Below, in pieces: positions 9,846-18,873 of a stretch of DNA of 64,000 bases (positions are counted from its first letter, which is position 1; each line of letters begins with the position of its first letter). The notes under the pieces are model-generated. The model worked only from the letters and a program-made list of their open reading frames with translations. It had not been told where the DNA came from and ran no database searches. This DNA comes from Amycolatopsis sp. 195334CR (GTDB taxonomy: Bacteria > Actinomycetota > Actinomycetes > Mycobacteriales > Pseudonocardiaceae): assembly GCF_017309385.1 (NCBI RefSeq), contig NZ_JAFJMJ010000002.1, forward strand, positions 2,356,001-2,420,000. Reading direction: 5' to 3'. Both the position numbers and the translations under genes were made by a program.

Positions 9846-10286
9846 TCAGGCGGTGGGCGGCCCGGCTTCCTGGAAGGCGGTGGACACCTTGTCGCACAGG
9901 GCGGCGAACGCGGCCTGCTCGTCCGGGTCGAGCGCGGCCTCGACGATCTTGGCGTTCTCCCGCCTGCTGCGGGCCGCGCGGTCCAGGAAGGCGTGGCCGG
10001 CTTCGGTGAGCGAGGTCGTCTGCTCACGCCGATCCGTGCCGAGTGCGGCCTGCTGCACGAGGTGCTGGTCCTTGAGCACGCGCAGCGCCTTGGAGGTGGT
10101 CTGGCGGGACACGCCGAGCGATTCGCCGAGTTCCGAGGGCTTCATCGGACCGCGCAGGCGCAGCAGTTCGAGGACGTCGTACTGCTGCCAGGACACGCCT
10201 TCCGGATTGACCCTGGCCCGCCGGGCGACGAGCACGCAGGTCAGCAGGGCCAGCGCATTGTCCACTTTGTCATGCTGGTCGGCCAT
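9846..10286 (-). CDS. MarR-family transcriptional regulator
   Basis: The 146-residue protein has the MarR fold: an HTH region PSELGESLGVSRQTTSKALR, the wing AALGTDRREQTTSLTEAG, and dimerising terminal helices. The gene converges on the uvrA-like gene with a one-base gap and is divergent from the VOC gene. Copies of one palindromic motif stand before uvrA and before marR/VOC, so autoregulation and control of the resistance block are likely. Release by the cluster's product or an intermediate is a reasonable guess. Confidence 0.9.
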   Translation of the reverse strand: MADQHDKVDNALALLTCVLVARRARVNPEGVSWQQYDVLELLRLRGPMKPSELGESLGVSRQTTSKALRVLKDQHLVQQAALGTDRREQTTSLTEAGHAFLDRAARSRRENAKIVEAALDPDEQAAFAALCDKVSTAFQEAGPPTA

Positions 10287-10312
10287 TCGCCCGCCTCTCG
10301 TGCGTGTGCATT

Positions 10313-10338
10313 TGATTTCCCGCTGGAAACTAGTTTAC
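10313..10338. promoter_or_regulatory. Second copy of the MarR-type operator, marR/VOC divergent promoter
   Basis: The core TTTCC-CGCT-GGAAA (10316-10329) is followed by TAGTTTAC; AAACTAGTTT (10327-10336) is itself a palindrome. The 26-bp block matches 21 positions of the block at 7514-7539. It lies 27 bp from the marR start and 46 bp from the VOC start, so one site could serve both directions. Confidence 0.7.
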
Positions 10339-10383
10339 CGTGGTTGTGCTGGTAGAAGGTAGTCGGGTGGGAAGGGAGTTCTG

Positions 10384-11076
10384 ATGAACACCCGTACTGT
10401 GGGCTGGTTCGAAATCACCGCCACCGATCCGGACCGCTGCCGGAAGTTCTACGACGGGCTGTTCGGCTGGGAGTTCACCGAGGCCGAGGCCGGGTACTGG
10501 ACGGTGGCCGGGCCCGGGTCCTCGTCGATGGGTGCTCTGCGGTCGGGAGATCGGGATGAGCTGACGATCTTCGTCGTGTGCGAGGTGGCGGGGACGTTGT
10601 CGCACCTGGAGTCGTTGGGGGCTCGGGTGATCGCGTCGCCATCGCGGACGCCTGCCGGTGATCTGCAGGCGGTGGTGGAGGATGTGCGGTCGAACCGGCT
10701 GGGCCTGTCGTCCTCGGGGACTCCGGTGGCGTGGTTCGAGATCGGCACCGACGATCCGGGCGCCACGCGGAAGTTCTACGAGAACGCGTTCGGGTGGACG
10801 TCCGAGCGGGACGAGGCGGCCGAAGGGGTGGAGTACTACAGCTTCTTGGCGCCGGGGGCGGAGCAGCCGATCGGCGGGATCTTCGCCGGGGCCGGGGACT
10901 ACGCGATTCCCGGGCTGCTCGTGTCCGATGTGGAGGATGTGCTCGACCGGTGTGAGCGGTCGGGAGGCAGCCGGGTGATGGGGCCGGTGTCCGACGGGAA
11001 CGGCTTGACCATCGGGCAGTTCACCGATCCGTCCGGCAACCGGTGGAGTTCGTTCGCCGTGCCGTCTGGCGGGTGA
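10384..11076 (+). CDS. VOC-family protein, two glyoxalase/bleomycin-resistance-like domains
   Basis: The 230-residue protein is a tandem duplication. GWFEITATDPDRCRKFYDGL opens the first half and AWFEIGTDDPGATRKFYENA opens the second, each followed by FGW. This is the arrangement of two vicinal-oxygen-chelate domains in one chain. Such proteins can bind or modify electrophilic metabolites or simply sequester drugs; no metal-ligand assignment is made here. Directly downstream is an MFS exporter, and the operator-like motif lies upstream. A part in PBD tolerance is inferred from context. Confidence 0.8.
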   Translation: MNTRTVGWFEITATDPDRCRKFYDGLFGWEFTEAEAGYWTVAGPGSSSMGALRSGDRDELTIFVVCEVAGTLSHLESLGARVIASPSRTPAGDLQAVVEDVRSNRLGLSSSGTPVAWFEIGTDDPGATRKFYENAFGWTSERDEAAEGVEYYSFLAPGAEQPIGGIFAGAGDYAIPGLLVSDVEDVLDRCERSGGSRVMGPVSDGNGLTIGQFTDPSGNRWSSFAVPSGG

Positions 11077-12237
11077 GTGGTCATGCCTTTTGCCGTGTAC
11101 GTGCTGGGGGTCGGGGTTTTCTGCCTCAACACCACGGAGATCATGGTCGCCGGGCTGATCCCGGGCATCTCGGGTGAGCTGGGCGTGTCCATCGCCGCGG
11201 TGGGGTTCCTCGTGTCGGTGTACGCGTTCGGCATGGTGGTCGGCGGGCCGCTGCTGACCGTCGGCTTGATGCGGGTGCCGCCGAAGCGGGCGCTGATCTG
11301 GCTGCTGCTGGTTTTTGTCGCCGGGCAGACGCTGGGGGCGCTGGCGTACGAGTACTGGGTGCTGGTGGTGGCGCGGGTGCTGACCGCGCTGGCCGCGTCG
11401 GCGTTCTTCGGCGTGAGCGCCGCGGTGTGCGTGCGGTTGGTGGGTCCCGAGCGGCGGGGGCGGGCGATGGCTGTCGTGCTCGGCGGGATCACCGTGGCGC
11501 AGGTCGTCGGCTTGCCCGCGGCGACGTTCATCGAGCAGCACTTCGGGTGGCGGGCCAGCTTCTGGGTCGTCGACGTGCTGGCGCTGGTGTGCATCGGCGC
11601 GGTGCTGCTGAAGGTGCCCGCTTTCGAAGGTTCCGCGGACCTGGACCTTCGAGCGGAGCTGCGGGCGTTCCGGAATGCGCGGTTGTGGGGGGCGTACGGG
11701 ACCAACGCGCTGGTGATCGGCGCGGTCGTGGCCGGGTTCAGTTATCTGTCGCCGATTTACACGGGGGCGGCGGGGTTCAGCCCGGGCACGGTGCCGGTGT
11801 TGTTCGCGGTGTACGGCGTGGCGACGGTGGTGGGGAATGTGGTCGTCGGCCGGTATGCCGATGATTACCTGCGACCGTTGCTGCTGGGCGGCTTGGTCGC
11901 GTTGACGGTCGTTCTGGCCGGATTCGCGCTGGTGATCGCGTACCAGCTACCCGTGATCGTGGCGACGGTGTTGCTGGGCTTGATCGGCCTGCCCCTGAAC
12001 CCGGCGCTGGCGGCTCGGGTGATGTCGGTGTCGAACGAAGGGCCGCTGGTCAATACGGTGAACGGGTCCGCGATCAATGTGGGTGTGGTGATCGGGCCGT
12101 GGCTGGGTGGGCTCGGTATCAGTGCTGGGGTCGGCCTGGCAGCCCCCTTGTGGATTGGGGCGGGGATGGCACTTCTGGGGGTGTTCAGTTTGGTGCCGGA
12201 CTTTGTTCGGCAGCGGGTTGCCCACCCCGGACCTTGA
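11077..12237 (+). CDS. MFS exporter, DHA1 (12-helix) family
   Basis: The 386-residue hydrophobic protein begins with a helix around VYVLGVGVFCLNTTEIMVAGLI-type sequence, where NTTEIMVAGL is typical of AraJ/Cmx-like sugar or drug efflux permeases. Twelve membrane segments are expected from its length. Translation may begin at GTG 11077, immediately after the VOC stop, or at ATG 11083. It probably shares a transcript with the VOC gene and may export the benzodiazepine. It converges on the aldehyde dehydrogenase gene with a 27-bp gap and no clear terminator. Confidence 0.85.
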   Translation: MVMPFAVYVLGVGVFCLNTTEIMVAGLIPGISGELGVSIAAVGFLVSVYAFGMVVGGPLLTVGLMRVPPKRALIWLLLVFVAGQTLGALAYEYWVLVVARVLTALAASAFFGVSAAVCVRLVGPERRGRAMAVVLGGITVAQVVGLPAATFIEQHFGWRASFWVVDVLALVCIGAVLLKVPAFEGSADLDLRAELRAFRNARLWGAYGTNALVIGAVVAGFSYLSPIYTGAAGFSPGTVPVLFAVYGVATVVGNVVVGRYADDYLRPLLLGGLVALTVVLAGFALVIAYQLPVIVATVLLGLIGLPLNPALAARVMSVSNEGPLVNTVNGSAINVGVVIGPWLGGLGISAGVGLAAPLWIGAGMALLGVFSLVPDFVRQRVAHPGP

Positions 12238-12264
12238 GTATGCCGTGCTTTGGCTGTGTGGGTG

Positions 12265-13692
12265 CTAGGCAGGGGTGAGGGAGGTCCAGACGGTTTTGGG
12301 CTCCAGGTACGACTCGACGCCTGGTTGGCCCATTTCGCGGCCTGAGCCGGAGGCTTTGACGCCGCCGAAGGGGGCGGCGGGGTCGCCGGCGGACCAGGTG
12401 TTGAGGTAGACCACGCCTGCTCGCAACCGCGCGGCGAGGGTGTGGGCGTTCCCCAGGTTCCGCGTCCACACCCCGGCGGCCAGGCCGTAGTCGGTGTCGT
12501 GCGCGTACTCCACGACTTCCGAGAGGTCGTCGAAGGGGGTGGCGACCAGGACCGGGCCGAAGATCTCCTCCCGCGCGATGCGCATGTCCGGCTTGACGTC
12601 GATGAAGAGGGTCGGCCGGATGTAGTAGCCACCGTCCAGCGCGGGAGGAGGCACGTCGCCGTGGAGGGTGGCGCCGGAGGCGACGCCGTCTTCGACGAAG
12701 GCCCGCACTCGCTGGTACTGCTCAGCCGAGATCAGGGGACCGTGTTCCGTCGCGGGGTCCAGTGCCGGCCCGACGACAGCCGTCGAGGCTCGGTCGACCA
12801 GGCCGGACACCACCTCGTCGAAGACGCTGTGGTGCACGAACAGGCGGGAGGCGGCGTAGCAAGCCTGACCCGAGTTCCCGTAGATCCCCTGGTACGAACC
12901 AGCGATGGCGGCATCGAGGTCCGCATCGGCGAGGATGATGTTCGGGCTCTTCCCGCCGAGCTCCAGGGTGAGGCGTTTGAGCCCAGCGCCCGCCTTCGCC
13001 CCGATTTCGCGGCCGACGGCTGTCGACCCGGTGAAGGCGATCTTGTCCACGTCCGGGTGGTCCACCAGCAGCGACCCCGTCTCGCCATCGCCGGTGAGGA
13101 CGTTGACCGTGCCGGGTGGGAAGCCTGCTTCGACGATCAGTTCCGCCAGGCGCAGTGCCGTCAACGGCGTTTGCTCGGCGGGCTTCAGCACCACGGTGCA
13201 CCCGGCGGCCAGCGCGGCGCCCAGCTTCCACGACGTCATGAGCAGCGGGAAGTTCCACGGCAGGATCTGCGCGACGACCCCGACCGGTTCCTGCCGGGTG
13301 TAACAAAGGGTGTCCGGCATGGCGACCGGGATCGTGCGTCCCTCCAGTTTGGTCGGCCAGCCGCTGAAGTAGCGGAACTGGGCCACCGCACCCGGGACGT
13401 CCATCGAGGTGGTGGCGCTGATCGGCTTGCCGCCGTCGCGCGACTCCAGTTCCGCCAACTCCCCGGCGTTCGCCTCGACGAGATCGGCGAGCCTGCCCAG
13501 CAGCCGCCCGCGTTCGATGGCGGGCAGCGCGCCCCACGGACCCTCCAACGCCAGCCGGGCCGCGCGCACGGCCGAGTCGACGTCCGCGGCGCCCGCGTGC
13601 GCCACCTCGGTGATGCGCTCCCCGGTGGACGGATCCACCGTCTCGAAGGTCCGTCCGTCCGCCGCGCGCACGAAATCGCCGTTGATGTGCAT
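12265..13692 (-). CDS. NAD(P)-dependent aldehyde dehydrogenase (side-chain oxidation)
   Basis: This full-length (475 residues) aldehyde dehydrogenase has FTGSTAVGREIG (cofactor binding), LELGGKSP (catalytic Glu) and NSGQACYAASRL (catalytic Cys). It is the last gene of the leftward six-gene PBD operon, 21 bp after the alcohol dehydrogenase. With the P450 and alcohol dehydrogenase it is well placed to oxidise the terminal carbon of the proline side chain to a carboxylate, as proposed for anthramycin. A GGAGGAG site precedes the ATG at 13692. Confidence 0.88.
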   Translation of the reverse strand: MHINGDFVRAADGRTFETVDPSTGERITEVAHAGAADVDSAVRAARLALEGPWGALPAIERGRLLGRLADLVEANAGELAELESRDGGKPISATTSMDVPGAVAQFRYFSGWPTKLEGRTIPVAMPDTLCYTRQEPVGVVAQILPWNFPLLMTSWKLGAALAAGCTVVLKPAEQTPLTALRLAELIVEAGFPPGTVNVLTGDGETGSLLVDHPDVDKIAFTGSTAVGREIGAKAGAGLKRLTLELGGKSPNIILADADLDAAIAGSYQGIYGNSGQACYAASRLFVHHSVFDEVVSGLVDRASTAVVGPALDPATEHGPLISAEQYQRVRAFVEDGVASGATLHGDVPPPALDGGYYIRPTLFIDVKPDMRIAREEIFGPVLVATPFDDLSEVVEYAHDTDYGLAAGVWTRNLGNAHTLAARLRAGVVYLNTWSAGDPAAPFGGVKASGSGREMGQPGVESYLEPKTVWTSLTPA

Positions 13693-13713
13693 GGGGCTCC
13701 TCCCGGAGTGAGA

Positions 13714-14769
13714 TCAGAACCGGTCGATCACGGTGATGCCGCTCGTGCCGAAGTCGCTCATCTCGGCGAGCACCTGCCCGGCCCGCGCCAGCGGAACCGT
13801 CTGCCGCACGATGTCCTGCGGAGCCAGCTTCCCGGAATCGACCAGGGAAAGCAGTTGCGGGTAGCTGCTGTGCGGATTGCCGTGCGAGCCGATAACGGAC
13901 AGCTCCCGTGTGGTGAGCACGTCGATCGGCAGGGCGATCTGCCCGGCGTCCTCGGAGCTGGTGAGTCCGATTTGGACGTGACGGCCGCCCTTGCGCAGCG
14001 AGAGCACCGAGTTCACCACGGTGGTGCGTGAGCCGACGGCGTCGATGGAGACGTGCGCACCGCCGTCGCTCAACTCCTGCACGGCGGCGGGGACATCGGC
14101 CGTCTCGCTCGCGTCCACTGTGTACGACGCCCCCTGCTTCTCGGCGAGCGCGAGCTTCCCGGGATCCAGGTCGATCGCGATCACCGAGGCGCCGGCCGCG
14201 GCGGCGATCTGGACGGCCGACAGCCCCACCCCACCCGCTCCGTGCACGGCGACCCATTCACCGGGGCGCACCCGCCCCTGGCCGCTGATGGCGTGGAACG
14301 CGGTCATGAAGCGGCAGCCGATCGCGCTGGCCGCCACCGAGCTGACCGACTCGGGCACCGGCACGCAGTTGAAGTCCGCGTTCGGGATGTCCACGAACTC
14401 GGCGTATCCGCCGTCGCGCGACATCCCGAGCGCCTGCATGTGGTCGCAGAGGTTGGCGTGGCCCGACCGGCAGTGCGCGCAGGCACCGCACGCCAGGTGG
14501 AACGGCACGGTGACCCGGCTGCCCACCGCCACCGAACGCACCTCCGGCCCGGCGGCGACCACCTCACCGACGATCTCGTGCCCCAGCGTCCTGGGCAGCG
14601 GGATCTGCCCGGCCAGCCAGCCCCAGTCCCCGTGCCAGGCGTGCCAGTCGCTGCGGCAGATGCCCGAGGCGAGCACGGCGAGCACCACGCCGTCGGGTTC
14701 GGGTGCCGGGTCGGCGAGCTCGCGCAGGGCGAGCGGCGAACCGTATTCGACCAGTTGTGCCACCTTCAT
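13714..14769 (-). CDS. Zinc-dependent alcohol dehydrogenase (MDR family)
   Basis: The 351-residue protein has the medium-chain dehydrogenase layout. The catalytic zinc region is SGICRSDWHAW with GHEIVGEVV. The structural zinc cysteines lie in CGACAHCRSGHANLC. The nucleotide-binding GAGGVGLSAVQIAAA is followed by IAIDLD, whose acidic residue suggests NAD+. In the operon it lies between the P450 and the aldehyde dehydrogenase, so the likely role is oxidation of the P450-made alcohol to an aldehyde on the hydropyrrole side chain. A GAGGTGG site precedes the ATG. Confidence 0.88.
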   Translation of the reverse strand: MKVAQLVEYGSPLALRELADPAPEPDGVVLAVLASGICRSDWHAWHGDWGWLAGQIPLPRTLGHEIVGEVVAAGPEVRSVAVGSRVTVPFHLACGACAHCRSGHANLCDHMQALGMSRDGGYAEFVDIPNADFNCVPVPESVSSVAASAIGCRFMTAFHAISGQGRVRPGEWVAVHGAGGVGLSAVQIAAAAGASVIAIDLDPGKLALAEKQGASYTVDASETADVPAAVQELSDGGAHVSIDAVGSRTTVVNSVLSLRKGGRHVQIGLTSSEDAGQIALPIDVLTTRELSVIGSHGNPHSSYPQLLSLVDSGKLAPQDIVRQTVPLARAGQVLAEMSDFGTSGITVIDRF

Positions 14770-14780
14770 CTCAGGCCACC

Positions 14781-15968
14781 TCAGCGGATGCGGACGGGGA
14801 GGCTGTCCAGCCCCCGGGTGATGTTGTTCGGGGTACGGGCGGGCTCCCCGGTCAGTTCGATCGTGCTCGCCCGCTTCACCAGCGCGCCGAACAGCGCGTG
14901 CGCCTCGATCGACGCCAGCGAACGCCCGGGGCAGTTGTGCACGCCGAAGCCGAAGCCCATGCTGTCGGCCGGGTTGCGGCGCACCTGGTAGCTGTCGGGG
15001 TCGGGGAAGTGCCGCTCGTCCCGGTTGGCCGAACCGTAGGAGTGCACGATCCGGGCACCCTCCGGGATGCGGACGCCGTCGACCTCGGCCTCACGGGTGG
15101 TCACCCGGGAGAAGAACTGCAGCGGTGACTCCATCCGGACGCCTTCGAGAAAGGCGCTGGGCACCAGTTTCGGGTCCTCGCGCAGGATCGCCCACTGCTC
15201 CGGGTTCCGCGCCAGCAGCCACAACGTGCTCGACACCCCGGCGATCGTGGTGTCCAGCCCGGCGCAGGCGTAGGCGCTCATCGTCAGCAGCGCCTCGTCC
15301 TCGGTGATCTCCCCGCGATCCGCCGCCGCCCACACGATCTGCCCGAAGCTCTCGGGCAGCAGCTTGTCCGCGGTGGCATCGGTCGCCAGGTACCGCATCA
15401 GGCTTTGGATAGCGGGGAACGCCGAGGCCTGCCGCTCGCCGGCCGGGCCCATGAAGTCGAACCCGCCGAGTGCCCAGTCCAGGATCTTCTCGCGGTGCTC
15501 GTTGCGCGGGAAGCCGATCAGGTCCATCACCACGTCGACCGGCAGCTTGCGGGCGAAGTCGGTGACGCCGTCGAACTCACCGCGGCGCATCAGGTCGTCG
15601 ACCAGCTCGTCGGCCAGGCGTCCGATGTCGTCGGCGACCTTGCGCACGTACTTCGGGCGCAGCGCGTCGTCGAGCACCTTGCGCAGCTTGCGGTGCCGCG
15701 GCGGGTCCATCGCCAGCACCGAGTCCACCGACATCTCGTTGGCGGTCGGGTTCATCGCGATGCCCCGCGCGGAGCTGAACGTCTCCCAGTCGGTCAGCTC
15801 CGCGCGCACCTGGTCGTAGCGGAACAGGCCGTAGAGGTCGTACTCGGTCAGGTAGACCACCGGCCCGAGCTCGCGCAGCGTCCGGTAGTGCGGGAACGGG
15901 TCGTGGAGCACTTCGGTGGAGAACAGGTCCAGCCCGGTTTCCACGGCCGAGGTCTCTGTTGTGGTCAC
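14781..15968 (-). CDS. Cytochrome P450 (side-chain hydroxylase candidate)
   Basis: The 395-residue bacterial class I P450 has the I-helix oxygen-binding motif ACAGLDTT, the K-helix EGVR (ExxR) and the heme-binding FGFGVHNCPGRSL with Cys near residue 346. The GTG at 15968 is favoured by GGAGG eight bases upstream; longer in-frame starts are preceded by non-family residues. No ferredoxin gene lies nearby. In this operon it is the best candidate to hydroxylate the terminal methyl of the three-carbon proline side chain before dehydrogenase steps, as proposed for anthramycin-type PBDs. Confidence 0.92.
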   Translation of the reverse strand: MTTTETSAVETGLDLFSTEVLHDPFPHYRTLRELGPVVYLTEYDLYGLFRYDQVRAELTDWETFSSARGIAMNPTANEMSVDSVLAMDPPRHRKLRKVLDDALRPKYVRKVADDIGRLADELVDDLMRRGEFDGVTDFARKLPVDVVMDLIGFPRNEHREKILDWALGGFDFMGPAGERQASAFPAIQSLMRYLATDATADKLLPESFGQIVWAAADRGEITEDEALLTMSAYACAGLDTTIAGVSSTLWLLARNPEQWAILREDPKLVPSAFLEGVRMESPLQFFSRVTTREAEVDGVRIPEGARIVHSYGSANRDERHFPDPDSYQVRRNPADSMGFGFGVHNCPGRSLASIEAHALFGALVKRASTIELTGEPARTPNNITRGLDSLPVRIR

Positions 15969-15982
15969 GATCGGTCCTCCGG

Positions 15983-17041
15983 CTAGCTCGTCGGTGCCGC
16001 CAGGTCGTAGAAGCAGATGCGGGGGCCCGCTCCGGGCCGCGAGTACACCCGTCGGCACCGCAGGCTGGACCGGTCGAACACGTCGAGCCAGGCCGACCGG
16101 TCGCGGGGCAGGCCCTGCCCGGTGAGCACGTGGATGAGGAAGAAGTCGTCGTCGTTCTCCCGGCCGTCGTAGCGCAGTTCCGGCTCACCGACCAGGAGGA
16201 TCTTCTGCTGGGGGAACAGTTCCGCGATCTCGTCCAGCAGGTCGACCACGGCCTGCTCACCGTTGCGGAAGTGCTCGTGCAGCGTGCTCATCATGCACAG
16301 CCCGTCGGCCTCGGCGCAGATCTCCGGCCAGGTCCGCGGGGCGAAGGCGTCGCCGACGACGAACTCCACGCGGTCGCCGACCCCGGCGCGCCGGGCCAGC
16401 TCGTTCGCGACGTCGATGGCACCGGGATCGATGTCCAGGCCGATGCCGGTGAGCTCGGGGTCGCGCACGCAGGCGTCCACGATGGACTGACCGCCTCCGC
16501 AGCCGATGTCCAGCATCCGCCGGACACCCCGCTCCCGCATGGCGCCGAGCACGACCGGGGTGTGGAAGACGGAGAACAGGGTGGCGCAGTGGGCACCGAG
16601 TTCCGCGCCGTCGCGGACCACGTCCGCGCCGTAGGTGGCCTTCCCGGTGAGCAGGTCGCCGATCCGGTTGGTCACCCCGCCGTACGCGCCGACGTAGACG
16701 CCGAGGCGCGCGAGCGAGACGTCGGTGGTGAGGAACTCGCCGAGGCGGGTCAGGAAGAACTCCTCGCCCCTGGTCTCCAGCACGCCGCGCTGCACCAGGT
16801 ACTGCAGGAAACCGGCGCCGAGCTCCGGGTCGAGCCCGGTCAGCAGGTCGTCGGCGGTGCGCCGCGGGCCGTCGCGGAGCCGATCCCGCAGCGGGGTCTC
16901 GCCCAGCGCGCGCACCGCGTGGCAGACGTGCATCGCGCTGATCATCTCGGGCAGGTCGGACATTGTGAACGCCTGCCACTCCCGGCGCTGCGCCTCGTCC
17001 TGCAACTCGACGAACTCCGGGCGGTTGCCGATGAGCACCAT
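15983..17041 (-). CDS. SAM-dependent methyltransferase, LmbW-type candidate
   Basis: The 352-residue protein has an N-terminal helical/winged-helix-like region and a class I methyltransferase core with motif I MLDIGCGGGQSIVDA, an acidic strand end GLDIDPGAI and GDAFAPRTW. It sits with the gamma-glutamyltransferase-like gene, away from the kynurenine genes. That position suggests C-methylation of the tyrosine-derived pyrroline intermediate that extends the side chain from two to three carbons (LmbW role in lincomycin; present in anthramycin, absent in tomaymycin). ATG 17041 or the GTG just before it are both possible starts. The role is inferred from position. Confidence 0.75.
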   Translation of the reverse strand: MVLIGNRPEFVELQDEAQRREWQAFTMSDLPEMISAMHVCHAVRALGETPLRDRLRDGPRRTADDLLTGLDPELGAGFLQYLVQRGVLETRGEEFFLTRLGEFLTTDVSLARLGVYVGAYGGVTNRIGDLLTGKATYGADVVRDGAELGAHCATLFSVFHTPVVLGAMRERGVRRMLDIGCGGGQSIVDACVRDPELTGIGLDIDPGAIDVANELARRAGVGDRVEFVVGDAFAPRTWPEICAEADGLCMMSTLHEHFRNGEQAVVDLLDEIAELFPQQKILLVGEPELRYDGRENDDDFFLIHVLTGQGLPRDRSAWLDVFDRSSLRCRRVYSRPGAGPRICFYDLAAPTS

Positions 17042-17069
17042 CACTTCATCCCTTCAGGGGTCGTCTGTC

Positions 17070-18869
17070 CTACTCGCACACCGCGTAGGCGTGCCTGCCG
17101 CGCGGGCTCGCCGCGGCCCGCACGAAGCCGTCGCCGGGGGTGAACCCGGTGGTGCAGACCCGGCCCAGCGAGTACGCCGGCACCAGCTCCACCTCGTGGC
17201 CGCGGCTTTCCAGGTCCTGGACCACCTCGGGGTCGCAGGTCTCTTCGGCCACCAGCACGCCGGGACGGCTCGCGTGCGGGGTGAACGACGCGGGCACCGC
17301 GTCGGTGTGGAAGGTGGTGGTCTCGGTCGCGCTCTGCAGGTCCATCCCGAAGTCGGCGACGTTGAGGAAGAACTGGAGCGTCCACTGGTCCTGCCGGTCG
17401 CCGCCGGGCGTGCCGAACGCGACGAACGGCTTGCCGTCCTGGAGCACCACGGTCGGGCTGAGCGTGGTGCGCGGCCGCTTGCCACCCGCCAGCGAGTTCG
17501 GGTGCCCCTCGACCAGGTGCATCGACTGCCCGCGGGTGCCCAGCGGGAAGCCGAGCGCGCCGATCGCCGGGGAGCTCTTCAGCCAGCCACCGCTCGGCGT
17601 CGCGGCCACCGTGTTGCCGTGGCGGTCGACCGCGGTGACCGTGCAGGTGTCGGCCTTGGCCGTGGTGGCCTGGAGGATCGTCGGCAGGCCGCTCTGCAGC
17701 TGCCACTGCCACTCCTGGTCCGCGGTCACCGTGTCCGGTGTGGACGGTGGCGGCAGGAACGAGCGGCGGCCGCCGGGTTCACCGGGTACCAGCTCCGGCG
17801 CGGCCTTCGCCTCGACCAGTGCGCGGCGCTGCCGGGTGTAGTCCGGGGCGAGCAGCCCGGTCAGCGGCACTTCGCTGAACGCCGGATCGCCGTACCACGC
17901 CTCCCGGTCGGCCATGGCGAGCTTGGTGCACTCCACCACCGTGTGCACGTAGTCGGCACTGCCCGGGCCCATGCCCGCCACGTCGAAGCCGTCGAGCAGG
18001 GCGAGTTGCTGGAGGAACACCGGGCCCTGCGACCACGGGCCCGGCTTGAACACCTGGTACGGCCCGTAGTGGTGGTTCGGCGCGTTCTCCACGGTCGGCT
18101 GCCAGCCGGCGAGGTCGTCGGCGGTGAGCAGGCCGCGGTGCCGCCTGCCGGTGGCGTCCAGCATCGGACCGGATTCGAGGAAGTCGGTGATCTCCTCGGC
18201 GACGAACCCTTTGTAGAAGGCGTCGTGCGCGGCCTGGATCTGCGCTTCGCGGTCGGTCGAGGCGGACTCGGCCGCCTTGATCAGCTGCTGGTAGGTGTGC
18301 GCCAGCACCGGGTTGCGGAACCGGCTGCCCGCCACGGGTGCGGGCCCGCCGGTCAGGTAGGTCCTGGCCGAGCCGTGCCATTCCTGCTGGAACAGCGGGG
18401 CGAGCACGGTGATGGCGCGCGCGGTCTCCGGCAGCAGCGGGAAGCCGTGCTCGGCGTACCCGATGGCCGGTTCGAGCACGTCGGCCACGCGCATGGTGCC
18501 GAACTCGGCGAGCAGCCGCATCCAGCCGCCGAACGCGCCGGGCACGCAGGCGGGCAGGAGGCCGGAGCCGGGGATCGCGTTCAGTCCGAGTTCGGTGAAG
18601 GTGTCGATGCCGGCGGCTTCGGGCATCGGGCCCTGGCCGCAGATCGCCTGGACGTCGTCGCGCCCGGCCCGGTGCGCCACGATCGAGACGTCCCCGCCGG
18701 GGCCGTTGAAGTGCGGCTCCACCACCTGGAGCACAAAACCGGCGGCGATGGCGGCGTCGAAGGCGTTGCCGCCCCTGGCCAGTATCCGCATCCCGGTGGC
18801 CGAAGCCAGCCAGTGCGTGCTGGCCACGGCGCCCGAGGTGCCCTGGAGTTCGGGTTTCGACGGAAGCAT
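17070..18869 (-). CDS. Gamma-glutamyltransferase-like Ntn hydrolase (LmbA-type)
   Basis: The 599-residue protein matches gamma-glutamyltransferases along its length: GGNAFDAAIAAGFVLQVVEP near the N-terminus and GNTVAATPSGGW after the processing site. The likely autoprocessing nucleophile is Thr408 in DTCTVTAVD. No signal peptide is seen, unlike housekeeping periplasmic enzymes. In 4-alkylproline pathways (lincomycin, hormaomycin, PBDs) such proteins hydrolyse a C-C bond to remove the oxalyl unit after L-DOPA ring cleavage. The start was set at ATG 18869, four bases after the FAD oxidoreductase stop, where homology begins; an open frame extends upstream but overlaps that gene. Confidence 0.88.
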   Translation of the reverse strand: MLPSKPELQGTSGAVASTHWLASATGMRILARGGNAFDAAIAAGFVLQVVEPHFNGPGGDVSIVAHRAGRDDVQAICGQGPMPEAAGIDTFTELGLNAIPGSGLLPACVPGAFGGWMRLLAEFGTMRVADVLEPAIGYAEHGFPLLPETARAITVLAPLFQQEWHGSARTYLTGGPAPVAGSRFRNPVLAHTYQQLIKAAESASTDREAQIQAAHDAFYKGFVAEEITDFLESGPMLDATGRRHRGLLTADDLAGWQPTVENAPNHHYGPYQVFKPGPWSQGPVFLQQLALLDGFDVAGMGPGSADYVHTVVECTKLAMADREAWYGDPAFSEVPLTGLLAPDYTRQRRALVEAKAAPELVPGEPGGRRSFLPPPSTPDTVTADQEWQWQLQSGLPTILQATTAKADTCTVTAVDRHGNTVAATPSGGWLKSSPAIGALGFPLGTRGQSMHLVEGHPNSLAGGKRPRTTLSPTVVLQDGKPFVAFGTPGGDRQDQWTLQFFLNVADFGMDLQSATETTTFHTDAVPASFTPHASRPGVLVAEETCDPEVVQDLESRGHEVELVPAYSLGRVCTTGFTPGDGFVRAAASPRGRHAYAVCE

Positions 18870-18873
18870 GCGG

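Noticed and set aside
7409..10027. An 872-codon open frame opposite the UvrA-like gene
   Set aside because: The uvrA-like gene on the other strand has complete paired ATPase motifs and a ribosome site; the antisense frame has no family resemblance and runs into marR.
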